DNA of 64,000 bases from the NCBI GenBank assembly GCA_963969595.1, contig OZ018412.1:4094501-4158500 (forward strand), given 5' to 3'. This stretch comes from Neckera pumila. Its lineage: Eukaryota > Streptophyta > Bryopsida > Hypnales > Neckeraceae. The translations under genes were made by a program, and so were the position numbers. How positions within the stretch are numbered: position 1 is the stretch's first letter; the number at the start of each line of letters is the position of its first letter. The notes under the pieces are model-generated. The model was not told where the DNA came from. It worked only from the letters and a program-made list of their open reading frames with translations, and searched no databases. This document shows positions 12,896 to 25,792 of this stretch, piece after piece.

Positions 12896-15316
12896 TGTAC
12901 ACGTCATTTAGATTTAAGAAAGAACAATTAGGTTGAACCTCTAAAGTCAATCAACAATTTTATGGTTATTGACTAACTTTGGGTAGCATTATTGGACAGG
13001 AAAAAAAAATCTTTTAAGAAAAATTATATTTGTATGCAAACTAGATTGGATTGCCTATCTATTTCTATATTCAAAACTAAAATTGCTACCTTCAAACAAA
13101 AATCATAAGGAAATTAGTACAAAGTGGTATATACTTGCCTAGTGTTGGAAAATTTACTATTTGGAAAAAGTGTTGATGCTCTCATTATTAAATCTTATGC
13201 GTTTTCCACAAATCAATTGAAATTGCAATTTTGACCAACTAAAGCAAAGAAAATTTCAAATGGTAAAAATAGAAACTATTGAATTCTTAAAATTAAATCT
13301 TCAAAATCATTTGAAGCAAATTTGTAAATAGTTTTGAAATGTTGATCTTTTGGATTGATGCATTCTAGTTTTCATGCTTCACATTGTTTTCTTTGATGCA
13401 AACTTGAATAAAGTTATGGATCTTATATTTTGTAATACATTTGTGTTATGTCCAAAATCTTTTGAGTCTTTTAGGTGGAATAAAAGGTTCTATTCCAATA
13501 GCATAGACTTGCTTTTTTTTTTTAAAGGTTCTAATCAAACTTTCTTACACATACTCACTAACAAAATGGAGTCCACATTTGATACTTTCCCATTCAAACA
13601 ACCATACCATTAACATCAAAGGAAAAATTCCAAAAATTGATACACAAAAATTGTAGTGTGCAATATGTAACACATTAAATCATTAATATGGAAGTTTCAA
13701 GAAAAAATTAGTTGTCATGTAAAAGAAAATTAGTTTTAATTAAAGTTAGCCATATTGAAACTTGATTTTGTACACTATAATATGGAACTACTTTATATTT
13801 TGTGAATTTTTTTTTAGAACTCCAAAAAAACTTCTTGTGCCTTAGCATATTGGTATACATCATTTCAAATTGTTGTACACAAAATTGAAAGAAATTGATA
13901 TTTATAAAATTTAAATATCAACAATTTGACAAATATGCAAATGATGTTGGAACTCACAATATTTGAATTTTTTTTGGAATTGAGAATATGAGACTGCATT
14001 AGGTACTGTAGAGAGAGTATAGGTTGTAATATGAACTATTGTTATATCTTAATGCCCTTGCATTTGAAATATTTGTGAAACGGACAATGCATTCAATTTA
14101 TATTTCATAGCCGTATAAGGTGTTTTTAGGTTTGATTTTTTGATCCAGAGACTAGAATTCAAGATGCACATAAGGTGGAACTACCCCAAACCATCAATAT
14201 TAAGCAATTCAACGTAGTTAGAGGCAAATTTTCCTAAAATTAATATTTTTGTAGTATTATTGAGTGAAAATCATGAATATTAAAAAAAAAAAAAAAGAAT
14301 TCGGATGTTTTATGTAATTTCTATGATTTCCAAAGAGACGGCTCCCTAGACCACTGAAACTGTCACATAGATGGATCCAAAACTGAAATCAACAAAAATC
14401 AGTAGTTAGCAAATGAGAGTTAGATATGTGTCCTTCAAATGCGTCAGCAAATTATAGCCAAGCATTTTAAGGACACATTAATGAGAAGTCTAAGGACAGA
14501 TTTAATGAAAATCTAAGGTACAAAAATGGGAGCAAGGACGCTAATGGGTGTTTCTACCTTAATTGATCCAACAAATCCAACAAATTAAAAAATTATTATC
14601 AATGTCATTAAAGAACTACCAATTTCATAAAGACTACTGTAATTTTTGGCAATTTTCAGTTCTTTGATGATATTGACAATGATATTTTTAATTTTGTTGG
14701 ATTTGTTAAATCAATTATGTACATCATGAACTCTAGTATTTTGACCAAAAAATTGAACCTAAAAACATAGCTATATAATCTTAAGAACTTTCATTTCATT
14801 TTTTTTATTTTAAAAATCCAAAAAAATCCAACATTTTATTGCATTTGCAAGCTTTATGTATTAAAATCCAAATTGCAATGTTGTATTTTTGTTATTTCTA
14901 TTTCTAATATGATATGTAGTGTTAAATTAGAAAATATTCATTTTTATTTTAACCTTCATCGTACTGAGAAATCTTAGATAATTACAATAAATATTCTATT
15001 TGATATGATTTTATTTAAACATTATACTTTAAAAAGTCTCATTAATTTATTTTTGTCAATATGAATTTTGAAACAATTGTTTTTCTACGTATAAAAATTA
15101 GTAATCGCCAATTAAATAAAGGTTGCATTTTAGTATTGATGTGACTTGTATATAATTGCCAAGGGTGTTTTAGGTGTAACAAATAATATATTTTTTCACA
15201 ATCTTTTTCATTGCTACTTGTACCTTGAGAATTTTTTATGAATTAATTGTAATTTTTTGGTTACTTTTCTATTTTTTTCCATTTTTCCATTTTAAAATAA
15301 AAATAACAATTTTTAA

Positions 15317-16244
15317 CCCCTAAAGGACCAAAAATCATTTTTTGGCAACATAGCAATTTTGGGCAGTTCACTACAAATGAAAATTTTGTTTTTTTTCTTT
15401 GAAATTTTCAAATAAGATGTTCCCAAGGAGTAGCTTTAAGGCCCAATAACTTTCATAACTTTTGACTACATGGATAAAAAGTTATCGCATGATATGTAAT
15501 TTTCAGTCCTTGGCGAGTAGCCCGGGCAGCTCAAAAAAATTCTTTAAAAATCACTTTTTTGAAAAATTAAAATTTGAAATTGGTTTCATAGGTTTATATA
15601 TACTTGGAAAGCTTTGAATCATTCCATTTGGATTGATGAGTCACAAGTTATGAGGACTTTTAGTTTGAGGGTAGTTATGGAATCTCTACTCTAAAATAAA
15701 CTTTGAAGTCCTTTATCTAACTCAATTTTCAATACTTTTGAAAAAAATAAAAACAGCAGGTGTAGATTGTTTATTACAACATTACAACCGTTGGGATTGG
15801 TATTTTTCAATTCCATCACAAAATTGTTGACAATTTAGTATTTTGAGTCATTCTCTACCTCTTCCTACTTCCTATTTTTTTCCCATATGTTGTACAATGA
15901 TTTGAATTTTTTCGAGCATATATCCAACTTGTCTAGGAAATGAATCCAAAGAGTAACCACCATTTTGGACATTTTTTCATACAAATGTGACCTTGTGAAG
16001 TGCGGCTGCCCAGATTTTTGCAGGACCAAAAAATGGATTTTTTTTTCAATTCAAATGTTAATATCTTGCAATCCACATGGTAGAAAATTCTGATTTTTTT
16101 TCCACATCTTCTTAAACTAGTGTACTATAAGATCTTACAATTACACGTGTTCAAAAATGCTTTTTTTCTAAAACTTGGTACTTGTAATAGAAATGACAGT
16201 TTTGGAGCGATTTTGGTGAAAACATAGTCAAAAACATTTAGGGG
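15317..16244 (+). mobile_element. TTAA-flanked element copy B
   Basis: TTAA (15313-15316) precedes CCCCTAAAGGACC, and the right end reads CATTTAGGGG before TTAA (16245-16248). The length is 928 bp. Internally it shares 'gaaagctttgaatcattccatttgg' and, near its right end, 'atcttgcaatcca', 'gtactataagatcttac' with copies A, D and E. It is more diverged at the left than those copies, and only about eight terminal bases are still inverted. No coding frame is present. Confidence 0.7.
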
Positions 16245-16820
16245 TTAACAGAATTACTAGGGATTTTCAAAGTGATAAGCAAAACCGAGTTGCATATAAT
16301 AAAGAATAAAGATTGAAAGTTTAAAATAATTTAAATGGCTAAACTAAGTTCAACAGTAATACATGTGGCAAATTAATGAAGTCAATCTTTTAGGGATAAT
16401 AAAAGTCCTTTTGCATCTTTTTTTGAAATAATCTATTGAGTGTCGACTTACAAGGAGGTGGTGAATACGAGCATTGCAAGTCCTCCAATAAAGGGGAGTG
16501 CTAACATGTGAGCGTAAAATCTAGGAGTCTAGGAGTTTATAATATGGAAAAGAGTCTATAATTTAGGTACCTATAGCATGGACACCTATAACCATAGAAA
16601 ATGTCTATAATATAGTGTACCTATGCTATAGGTACATATGTTATAAATACCTTCAACTTGTTGCAAGTACATAGCCTAAAACTAGATTCAAGGCTTGTAG
16701 ACTTACGTCTTTGCACTCATGTGCTAGCATCATTGGTTCAACAAGAGTTCATTTCATTGAAATTCAAGGTCATTGTTTTGGAGAATGGATTACCTCTTTG
16801 TTCTACCCGTGCAACTTTAA

Positions 16821-17753
16821 TTTCTAAAATTCTTTCATATTTAGAGGCCAAAAACTACATCAAAATATCTGTCCCAAAAGCAAAGCTAAAACCTTCAGCT
16901 AAATTTATTTTTTACCAAATCCAACTACAGGATCCATTAGTGAAGTTGCTCAAATACATTGTTCCATTTTTAAGAGTGAATATCTCCATTGATTGCAAGT
17001 TCAATGTGCCTAAACTTCCAATTGTAGGTTTTTATAGGCCCTTCCAAAAGGTGAAGTTTTGTCTTTCAACACTTTTAGAAAAAAAACATGTATATCCTAT
17101 AACTTGTGCATTTTAGTCAAGAAATTGAAAAATAGGTAGAAAATAGGTAGAAAAAAAATTTAACCAAAAAACTTTCATATTCATCTTTAATGAAATTATT
17201 AAATAGACGATGGTACTGAATGAAAGAAAAATCTAAACCTCTTACAACTTTTTCAATGACAATGAATTGAGAATTGGCTATTCCAATGGTAAAAATGTTG
17301 TAGTAAACAATACATATTTTTGTTTTTGTTTTGAAAATTTTCAAAAATGAATATAGAAGATGACTTTATATGTTTTTTTCTAACTTCACTGCCCTCCAAA
17401 TTAAAATAATACTCGTCACAACTTTCACCTCATTATTTGGAAATGAATGGTTAAAATGTTTGTTAATTAGTACATATCAATCTGTATAATCCCAAAAAAT
17501 AAATTAATCTTTCTTTGGAATATATTTTTTGTTGGCTGATTTGACACTGAAATTGAAAAAGTCCTATATCCTTCTAACTTTTGCAATATTAATTTGAATG
17601 ACATGAAACAAAGCTTTGTACATAGATTAGAATGATTAGCATCCATTTAAAAAATTTATGCAAAAAATTACAAATTTGAAGTCGATAGAGCGTGCCCAAG
17701 TTCTCAGGAAATCCAAAGTAGGTTTTTTAGTCCTCTTGTTAGTCTTCTAGGGG
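16821..17753 (-). mobile_element. TTAA-flanked element copy C1 (reverse orientation)
   Basis: TTAA at 16817-16820 and at 17754-17757 bracket 933 bp. The right end is CTTCTAGGGG, and the left end (TTTCTAAAATTC) is decayed. Read on the minus strand it contains the family core 'caaagctttgtttcatgtcatt'. It is about 80 percent identical by eye to the neighbouring copy C2 across most of its length. A 152-codon plus-strand frame overlapping its left half is not a gene, because the equivalent frame is not kept in C2. Confidence 0.6.
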
Positions 17754-17959
17754 TTAAATTACAAGTCTTCTAGTGTGCAAATGTAAAAAGAATCTCCATC
17801 ATTACTAATCCAATGAACTATTGTAATAGAGAAAATAGCATTTGACAAAATTACTAATCCTAAATGGGATTCTTGCCATTCCAAAGAGAATTTGTTGGTG
17901 GATTCAAGCATTACTTTTGAACTTTTCATCTACAACTTCTAAAGTACGTCCCAAGTAGG

Positions 17960-18846
17960 CCCTAAAGGATCAACATGTTTAGAGGCCCAAAACTGCTTCA
18001 AAATACTTGTCTCTAAAGCAAGGTCAAAATCTTAATCAATATTTATATTTCAACAAATCCAACGATAGGATCTTTTCTTCAACTTATTCAAGTACATTGT
18101 CCCAAAATTTTAGAGTGAATATCCCCAACAATTGCAAGTGTGCCTAAACTTCAAAATGTAGGCTTTTCTAGCCCTTCCAAAAGGTGAAGTTTGTATTTCA
18201 ACAATTTTAGGAAAAAACACATATGTCCTTAAACTTGTGCATTTTAGTCAATATGTTGGAAATTGGGTTGAAAATGTATGTAAAATTTCTAACCAAAAAT
18301 GCTTTTATGTTCTTCTTTTAAAAAATTGTAAGATGGAAGGTAGTATTGAATGAAAGAAAAAACTAATATGCAAATAACTTTTACAAGAAATTGAAATTCT
18401 TAATCCCAATAGTGAGAATGTTCTAGTAAACAATTAGTATCCTTCATTTGTATTTTTATGTAAAAATTTTCAAAATTGAGAGCAAAAGATGACCGTATCT
18501 TTTTTCTACCTTCTTTGTCCACAAAATAAAACTCCTCAAAACTTTTTCCTTCTTATTTGGAATTGAATGGTTCAAATGTTTTAGAGTAGGTACAGTGTAT
18601 ACAATTTCCAAAAAGTAGTTTATTTTTTTTAGAATATCTTTTTTGTTGCCCAGTTTGACATTGAATCAAAATAAACTTCTAACTTTTGCAATATTTATCA
18701 AAATGACATGAAACAAAGCTTTACATGTAGATTATGATGAGTAGCATTCATCCAAAAAAATTATCCAAAAATTCCAACTTATGAAGTTAATAGAAGATGC
18801 CGAAGTTCTCAAAAAGCCCAAAGTGCGCTCTTTAGTCCTTTAGGGG
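17960..18846 (-). mobile_element. TTAA-type element copy C2 (reverse orientation)
   Basis: The right end is CCTTTAGGGG followed by TTAA (18847-18850), and the left end CCCTAAAGGATC at 17960 is its inverted partner. The left TTAA is no longer recognisable (TAGG). The length of 887 bp matches the other near-full copies. Together with C1 it forms a tandem-like pair in the same orientation, which could be two insertions or a duplication of the element. Confidence 0.6.
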
Positions 18847-18850
18847 TTAA

Positions 18851-20782
18851 CCTTCAAATGTAGGGTTGGTGTCTATGAAAATCAATTGTTTTGGTAATGT
18901 GTGAATCATTTGCTTAAAAAAATCCAAGAGCACTCATTGGAGATCACACTACTATGTAAGACTTCCCTTTCCACACAAAATTCCAAGGATGAATATGTGC
19001 GTTTTTGTCTTACATAGAAGGATTCTTTGTCATCCATCAGACACTTTTAGACTATTGCATCATTACAAGGTTGATAGGATCATCCTAAACTAAGAAAATT
19101 TCTATGAAGAATATGAGCATTATTGAGTGTGGGGAAGTTTTTATATTTTGATTAGACAAAAAAAAATTGCAATTAAAGTTGGATGAAATCCAAGAACGAT
19201 GTTTAATTGTATAATGCAAAAATTACAAGAGGTCAAAGTTGAATTGATAGATTTTCAGAAATTGTGCCCCTATTTTGAATGTTCACACCTCGAAGAGCGT
19301 GCAACAAGCATCTACTTTTTCTCTGATTGTTCTACTATAGGCCTCATTTTTCAATAACATGCTTGGAATTGGGTGATACTACCAGATTTAGTCATAGTAC
19401 TGCTACTAGTTACTTAGGCTCTAATTGCTTATGACTTTTAAGTCTCTTATTGTACTCTACACTTTATTTTTTATTTTTTTATTTTTTATTTTTTATTTTT
19501 ATTTTTGACACAAATGAAACGGAATTTCATTGCAAGGGTTAAAGATACAAACTGGCCAGCCACAAGTGGCCTGGCAGGAGACCAGACACAAGACCAAACA
19601 ACAAAGAAACTGGAAGCCGACGGAGAGAAAGTCACAGATGCAGCTCGGACGTGAGGCCCAGGCTCAATTATTTTATTTTATTTTATTTTATTTTTTTTCC
19701 AAATTGGTGCAAACGTACCTCCCTTGGCCCTTTTTTTTTGTGTTGAAACAGTAGTGGAATAGCCTTTCATTACATGCTTCAGTTGGGGAAAAAAGAAGAG
19801 AACCGAACAGACTATTAAGTGCAAGGTGGGTACACCCCAAAACTACATGCCATCATCACTTTGGGTACGACTCAAAAATTAATACTCCTTTGAGTATGTA
19901 GGTACATTGAAAAAACCTCTACCACAAAAACTTTCATAACTTTTGCACACAATATCCAAATGTCAAGTTCTTTGGTGTAGTAGAACCTCCTTTCACATGC
20001 CAAGAAAACATGATGATTTGACCATTCTAATAATTAATAATAAATCGACGCAGTAGTGGCCCACCTTAACCCTTCGCTGTTACAGATTTTCAAGTTTCTG
20101 ACACTTTCATAACCGTGATCTTCTTCAGTGACTTCCCTGAGAGGTGGAGGGTTCCAGAAATGTGCCTTAGGCTACCCGGAATGACAAAACTTCGCAAAAA
20201 CATTTTCATTTTGGGGGTGACAACCATCCAAGTTCCTTCGGCCAGTTTACAGCAAATAATTAAGTTTACAAGTATAGAAATTCTGGCGATATTTAGCCGA
20301 AAAAGAATGGCTGTCCCTGGGAGTCCTGGGAGTTCGAGAGAGCTAGAAAGGTCGCACCTACCAGTGTACGTCATCTGGCTGTTGACGCATGACTTTCATC
20401 ATCCCCGCGTGTCTGTATGTACAACTTTGGATTGAAATGAGCGCCTACTAGTGCCAGGCGACTCAGTCTCACTGCACTGGCTCAGAACTGTACAACGGCG
20501 AATCCGAACTTTCGCAGAGATTCTGAGCTATCTATTCGTCTCGGGAAGATATTTTCCCTTCCTTCGTTCCACCATGCGTAGAAGGAAATGTGAACACCCA
20601 CCCATGTGGCTGCTGCACCAGGGACCCAGGCCTCAGGGAGCAAGTCCAGACGGGGTATGGAGTCCAATTTAATGCGGGGCCCTGCCTGAGATTGATGCCC
20701 ATTGGACTGACTCTTCCTGTAGGTAAGGGACTGATTAAATTACAGTATAGTAGACTATCTGCAAGGGTTGATTTTGCGACAC
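18851..20782. other. Spacer with low-complexity T/A runs; no gene
   Basis: 18930-19060 is a dispersed repeat also present at about 58890-58995 (shared 'aaggattct-tgtcat-catc' block). Runs of (T4-6 A)n at 19466-19506 and 19670-19700, each followed by sequence ending in tgaaattcc-like or taatgaaagg text on the minus strand, look like retroposon A-tails, but no LINE frame is visible. From about 20060 the sequence becomes GC-richer on approach to GAD. No recognisable exon was found there. Confidence 0.4.
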
Positions 20783-21125
20783 AGGTTGGAAGGTTGAATT
20801 GGCCGCCATGGCATGGCCCAGAGGTGGGCTTTTCCGAAAGTTGAATCGAGAATCGACGGACGAACCCAACAAACTTGGAATTCGAAGGCAGTGACTACTG
20901 CAAGGTTTGAAGGTTTGAATTGTCCCCCATGGCCCAGACTCCAGAGGCTTTTCCAAAAGTTGAATCGTGAACCGACGGACGGACCCAACAAACTTGGAAT
21001 TCGAAGGCAGTGACTACTGCAAGGTTTGAAGGTTTGAATTGTCCGCCATGGCCCAGACTCCAGAGGCTTTTCCAAAAGTTGAATCGTGAACCGACGGACG
21101 GACCCAACAAACTTGGAAGGCAGTG
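20783..21125. repeat. 119-bp tandem repeat, three units
   Basis: Units begin around 'aaaaggtt(t)gaa' and contain 'ccatggcccaga', 'cttttccaaaagttgaatcg', 'ccgacggacggaccc' and 'aaacttggaattcgaaggc'. The anchor 'aaacttgga' occurs at 20871, 20990 and 21109, giving an exact 119-bp period. The two downstream units are nearly identical and the first is diverged. The array lies about 1.4 kb upstream of the GAD start codon, so it may affect that promoter (inference). Confidence 0.85.
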
Positions 21126-21850
21126 ACGGATTCAGTCGAACTAGAAGTCTAGAACGTGACTGAGATCAACTATTGATCAACCATCGAGGAGCTTGTGAAA
21201 TGAGTCCTGCTCTCCTGGACCTCCTTATGGATTCCCGATTCCCGAAGCCCAACACCCCTTGCTGAACAAACGCAATTTACAACTCGCTTACTGCACCCAT
21301 TGAAGCCTTGGGAATATTAGTTTTTGTTATACCGTAAGTGCACGAGGCTCCAAATTCTCTTGTTGACAAAACTTTGAAGTTAAATAAAAACCTCACCAAG
21401 TTACTGTTTTAGCATCAAAAACCTGATTTTGAAAATGAATGAATATGGTTTTTCTATTGAAGGTTTTGTGCAAGGGTGTCTATTGCAAATCTTGATTTTT
21501 TAGTGTAAGTTTGGGCTCTTGAAAATGAGCCTCCAATACACTAACTAAAGCTCGAGACAAATTCACATTAAAAATTCATTAAAAAAAATTCTAGAATAAA
21601 TTTCAGAAGCTGTAAATTGATTTGAGGTTATGCATGAGATATTTTAACCTCATATTTTTTTGGTGACCTCAATTTCAGATTCGACATGTGAAAAAAGAGA
21701 AAAGAGGATTGAAAGACTTCAAATCACTTTCACACTTTTACCACCCTCATGCATGGAAATATCCACTGCTGAGTCAATTATGAACTTCAAAACCAGAGAG
21801 AGACAAATGGATGGTTTTGCAGACTCCGCAGCAGAATTGAAGGCTATCTA

Positions 21851-21953
21851 CACAAAATAGTGAAATTAGGTTGCCCCAGACTATAGTTGACCATGTCTGA
21901 AAGTGTTAGATACGAGAAATTAGTGTGGGGCAATCTAATTTCACTATTTTGTG
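21851..21953. mobile_element. 103-bp hairpin MITE with TA duplication
   Basis: The left arm of 33 bases starting CACAAAATAGTGAAATTAG pairs with the right arm at 21921-21953 in 31 of 33 positions. TA flanks both sides (21849-21850, 21954-21955). The structure fits a Stowaway/mariner-type MITE. It lies about 600 bp upstream of the GAD start codon. Confidence 0.7.
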
Positions 21954-22557
21954 TAAGTTACTGAAAGAGTTGATTCTGTAACTTAATCCCAATTCAATCT
22001 GCAGCTTCAACCAAGAGCCCTGACTCAATACCTTCAGCATTAAATTAGGTGCAGTGTCGGCATTGGGTGCTGCTTCTCGTGCGTCCGCATGTGCTTTGAC
22101 CGAAGGTCTTTGAGAAGTTAATGCTAGACTTGGGAAGTTGGGAGAAACGCGCAGGCGCAGCTGCTGTATCCTCGATTACAGTACAGCAAGTGTCAACATG
22201 CCAATTAACTTATGCGAAGCCCTCACCGAGTTGCTGCTGACTCCATGTCTCGCTCGCAGAAACAGCGCGCAAGATTTACGAAACGAATGATCGACGCTGA
22301 GCAGTGACCTACGCTGTCAGCTTGCCAGGCTCAGGTCCTTTAAGTAGTCCACATCTGACCTCACTGCTTTCATCAAGCTATTCTCCACCACACCGCCTCT
22401 CAGCAAGCTTTAGAGTACTGTACAACTCTTGGGATAGAATTTTCTGCACAAGAGATTAGATGGTTGTAGCGAAGTGAGCTAGTTGCGTTGATAGAGAGTG
22501 CAATTTTGGAAAGGAGAAATTAGACTGCCAGGGAGAAGCTTGCTTGAGGGGAGCAAG

Positions 22558-24770
22558 ATGGCGCTCACGACGGTTACGCCCATGAACGAGACGCGGGGTC
22601 ATCACACCATCGACTCCATGTTTGCCTCCAGATATGTGCAGTGCGAGCTTCCCAAGTGAGTTAGCGGAGACGACTGTCTCATCTTCTGAGACAAATCTTA
22701 GCATATAGGCAGTGACCATCTCGTGCTTTCAAAACAAGAAGAAGGGGAAGAATAATGTCGCCGGTTCTAACAATTTGTTTCTTTTGCAGGTTCACTATCC
22801 CGGAGCAAGAAACACCCAAGGATGCTGCATACCAGATCATCAGCGACGAGCTCATGCTAGACGGCAACCCTCGCTTGAACTTGGCCTCGTTCGTGACGAC
22901 ATGGATGGAGCCCGAGTGTGACAAGCTCATCATGTCCGCCCTCAATAAGAACTATATTGACATGGACGAATACCCTATCACCACCGAGCTTCAGGTAATT
23001 TCAATCTCTTGAGAAATGTAATGCCGGTGCTTTGAAAGATAGCGTTGCTCGCATGATGGGGATCTGCACCCTACGGTAGACGCTAATGAGGACCCGTGAT
23101 TTGTGCAGGACCGCTGCGTGAACATGATCGCCCGCCTGTTCAATGCACCAATTGACGCTGGTGAACAAGCCGTCGGAGCTGGCACAGTGGGATCATCCGA
23201 GGCCATCATGCTCGCTGGTCTTGCCTTCAAGAGGAAATGGCAGAATGAGCGGAAAGCGGCGGGGAAGCCTTGGGACAAGCCCAACCTGGTCACAGGCGCA
23301 AATGTCCAGGTACGTCAACGAGGCTCTAGAGAAGTGCATGGACCAATAACCTAGGTGAACTAAGAACGCTCCAAATCTGAGACAGATCCGGTCCTTGTAG
23401 GTCTGCTGGGAAAAATTCGGACGATATTTCGAAGTAGAGCTCCGGGAGGTGAAGCTCACAGAAGACTACTACGTCATAAATCCGGAAAAAGCAGTCGAGC
23501 TCTGTGACGAGAACACCATTTGCGTGTGTGCGATCCTCGGGTCGACATACAATGGCGAATTCGAAGATGTGCAGGCGCTGAACGATCTGCTGGAGAAAAA
23601 GAACGCAGAGAAAGGGTACTTTAGTCTCTCCACTCAATCTCCTCCGCAGACCTCCATTTCCTGCAGACACACTCTGTCCTTACTACTTCCCCAAAAATCA
23701 GGGTTACGAGGAATCGGAATCCTCTGTTTTACTTGATTTCATAATTGCGTTTCTGATTTCGTTTGTTAAAGTCTGTTTTCATAGACTCTATTCTTCAGCT
23801 GTAAGCACACAAAAAGATTGCAAAACGTTAAAACACGGTCAAACTATGACAGAATTAGAGATCACAATAAGGAATACTGCTTCTGCAACTTCAGAATTGA
23901 GTGAATCCGTGCACTGACCAACTGAAGTGAAAATCAACAATCAGGTGGACCATTCCGATTCATGTGGACGCCGCCAGCGGCGGCTTCATAGCGCCGTTCA
24001 TCTACCCCGACCTCGTCTGGGACTTCCGCCTGCCCCTCGTGAAGAGCATCAACGTTTCCGGCCACAAGTACGGCCTGGTGTACGCCGGCATCGGCTGGGT
24101 CGTGTGGCGCAACAAGGAGGATCTCCCTGAGGAGCTCATCTTCCACGTGAACTACCTCGGCGCCGACCAGCCAACTTTCACTCTCAACTTCTCCAAAGGC
24201 GCGAGCCAAGTGATCGCGCAGTACTACCAGCTCATCCGTCTAGGGTTCGTCGGATACAAGAACATCATGGCCAACTGCGCCATGAACGCCAAGATCCTCA
24301 CGCAAGCCATCGAGAGCCTCGGCCGCTTCAAAATTTTGTCGAAGGAAATCGGCGTCCCCGTGGTGGCGTTCTCTCTGTTGGACAACCGCGACCATGACGA
24401 GTACGAGATCAGCGACGGACTGCGAAGGTATGGATGGACGGTGCCTGCTTACACTATGGCGCCCGATGCGCAGCACGTCACGCTCCTGCGAGTGGTGGTG
24501 CGCGAGGATTTCAGCAGATCCCTTGCTGATCGCCTGGTGACGGACATCAAGCGCGTGCTGGCGTACATGGACGCCAGGCCGAGCAAGCTCATTCAGGTCG
24601 TGACGGATGCAGTGCAACAGGAGAATCAAGAGCTGCACTCGCCGCGCCCGAAATCGGCTGCTGAAGTGAAGAAAATGAAAGCGTTCAACCTCACCTTGAA
24701 CCCCAAGAAGATAGACTCGTTCGGACCTCGATCCAGCCCGCTTGGCAGCCCTCGGGCTGGCATTTGTTAA
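22558..24770 (+). CDS. GAD: Glutamate decarboxylase, five exons, 514 aa
   Basis: This is a PLP-dependent cytosolic enzyme that converts L-glutamate and H+ to GABA and CO2. Exons: 22558-22655, 22790-22994, 23109-23309, 23401-23615 and 23945-24770. All introns are GT-AG and every junction keeps frame. The product starts [22 protein letters not shown]-fold motifs are in place: HVDAASGG at residues 246-253 and the Schiff-base lysine K281 in [11 protein letters not shown]. The length fits plant GADs (about 500 aa). The C-terminal tail, where angiosperm GADs bind Ca2+/calmodulin through a Trp and a lysine cluster, is Trp-free here (basic KKMKAF and NPKK segments, ending AGIC), so calmodulin control may be weak or different. 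The fifth exon holds over half the protein. It converges with AUG5 and the U2 gene downstream. Confidence 0.96.
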
Positions 24771-25570
24771 AAGATGACCTAGAAACCCTCTTGAAGAGAA
24801 AATACTCCCAATCTTTCTTGCAGGGAAAGCTTCAAACTTTTTTTGTAGAGAGTGCTTGGAGAGAGCTTTGATTTCTGTTTGAGACCGGCATGAATTGACA
24901 TTATGCGCACTTGAGGTCCCACATTGCAGTCTCCATGGTGCTGGGGAGGGATATGGGAGTGCGTTAGCCTCTTATGGAGTTTTGAGAGTAGTTTCTTCTT
25001 TTATTAGGGAATTTGGTTCCATACGTAGGAAGTTCCAATCATCATGCGGAGAATATTTTTCAATCTTTTGTGGCTGGAACTGTTGGCATTTGGCAACAGA
25101 GAAATTTATTCAGGAGACTTTTTTTGGATCTTGAGATGCCTCCATGAATATGGAGTTTATTCCTTTAAACTCTTCATCCAAATTTGCTAACAAACATTGA
25201 CGGAAAGTTGGACAAACATAAGTAGGGTGAATGTTGTATTTCTTTGATAACTCAAACTAGTGTCCATAAAGAAGAAAACCCTAAAATATATTCATTTTGA
25301 TGCCACTGGGGAAAACTAGGTTGAAATCTCGAATCATGAGACTAAAAAAATATCTTTCAGTTCGAGATTGCAGTCAGCCAATTGACTAGACAAAGCAATA
25401 ACTTATTTCACGTCGCAAGTTCGCAGCGTTTCAAGTTCTCTGAGTCATCGCCAAGAATGCTACTGTAGGGAGAAGGCAGAGAATTACAGTTACGAAAGGC
25501 ATTTTACTAGTGCCAAGATTCTGTAAACTGTCATGCAATTTAGGGTTTGATTTGGGTTCCTCTGGAGAGG
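24771..25570. other. GAD 3' flank; no further gene
   Basis: Presumably the GAD 3' untranslated region and spacer. 'catgacagtttaca' on the minus strand at 25521-25535 resembles the plant snRNA 3' box (CA-N3-10-AGTNNAA) and lies about 35 bases past the U2 3' end. No other feature was seen. Confidence 0.4.
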
Positions 25571-25571
25571 A

Positions 25572-25767
25572 TTAGGGCTGCGCCAGCCAAGGAAATAGTG
25601 CAATACCAAGGCGACGCGCGCGGGTCCGGGTAGCAAGCTACCTGATGGACCCGCACCCGCTGAAAAATTAGATTAATATCATGGGGATCGATGACCCCCG
25701 TATCAGATATTAAACTGATAAGAACAGATACTACACTTGATCTTAGCCAAAAGGCCGAGAAAGGTAT
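25572..25767 (-). ncRNA. U2: U2 spliceosomal snRNA
   Basis: The transcript starts ATACCTTTCTCGGCCTTTTG at 25767 on the minus strand, the canonical U2 5' end. The branch-point recognition sequence GTAGTA lies within the conserved 'caagtgtagtatctg', followed by the stem-loop IIa region (gggggtcatcgatcccc), an Sm-like site (aatttttcag) and 3' stem-loops (ggtccatcaggtagcttgctacccggacc). A length near 196 nt fits plant U2; the 3' end is placed by length and could shift by a few bases. It pairs with the intron branch site in the major spliceosome. Confidence 0.95.
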
Positions 25768-25792
25768 GCTTCTTCGTCCTCACCCCAGCCTG

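Larger units (their letters stand above)
9076..15312. other. Gene-free AT-rich spacer
   Basis: No gene is supported. Short open frames (for example 12322-12690) have AT-driven composition with many Ile, Phe, Tyr and Asn codons and no homologue I recognise. The stretch contains a cluster of 'agtagaacctc' motifs around 10020-10260 and a compound microsatellite at 12745-12895, listed separately. Confidence 0.6.

Noticed and set aside
16658..17116. 152-codon plus-strand ORF
   Set aside because: It overlaps TTAA element C1, and the equivalent stretch of C2 does not keep the frame.
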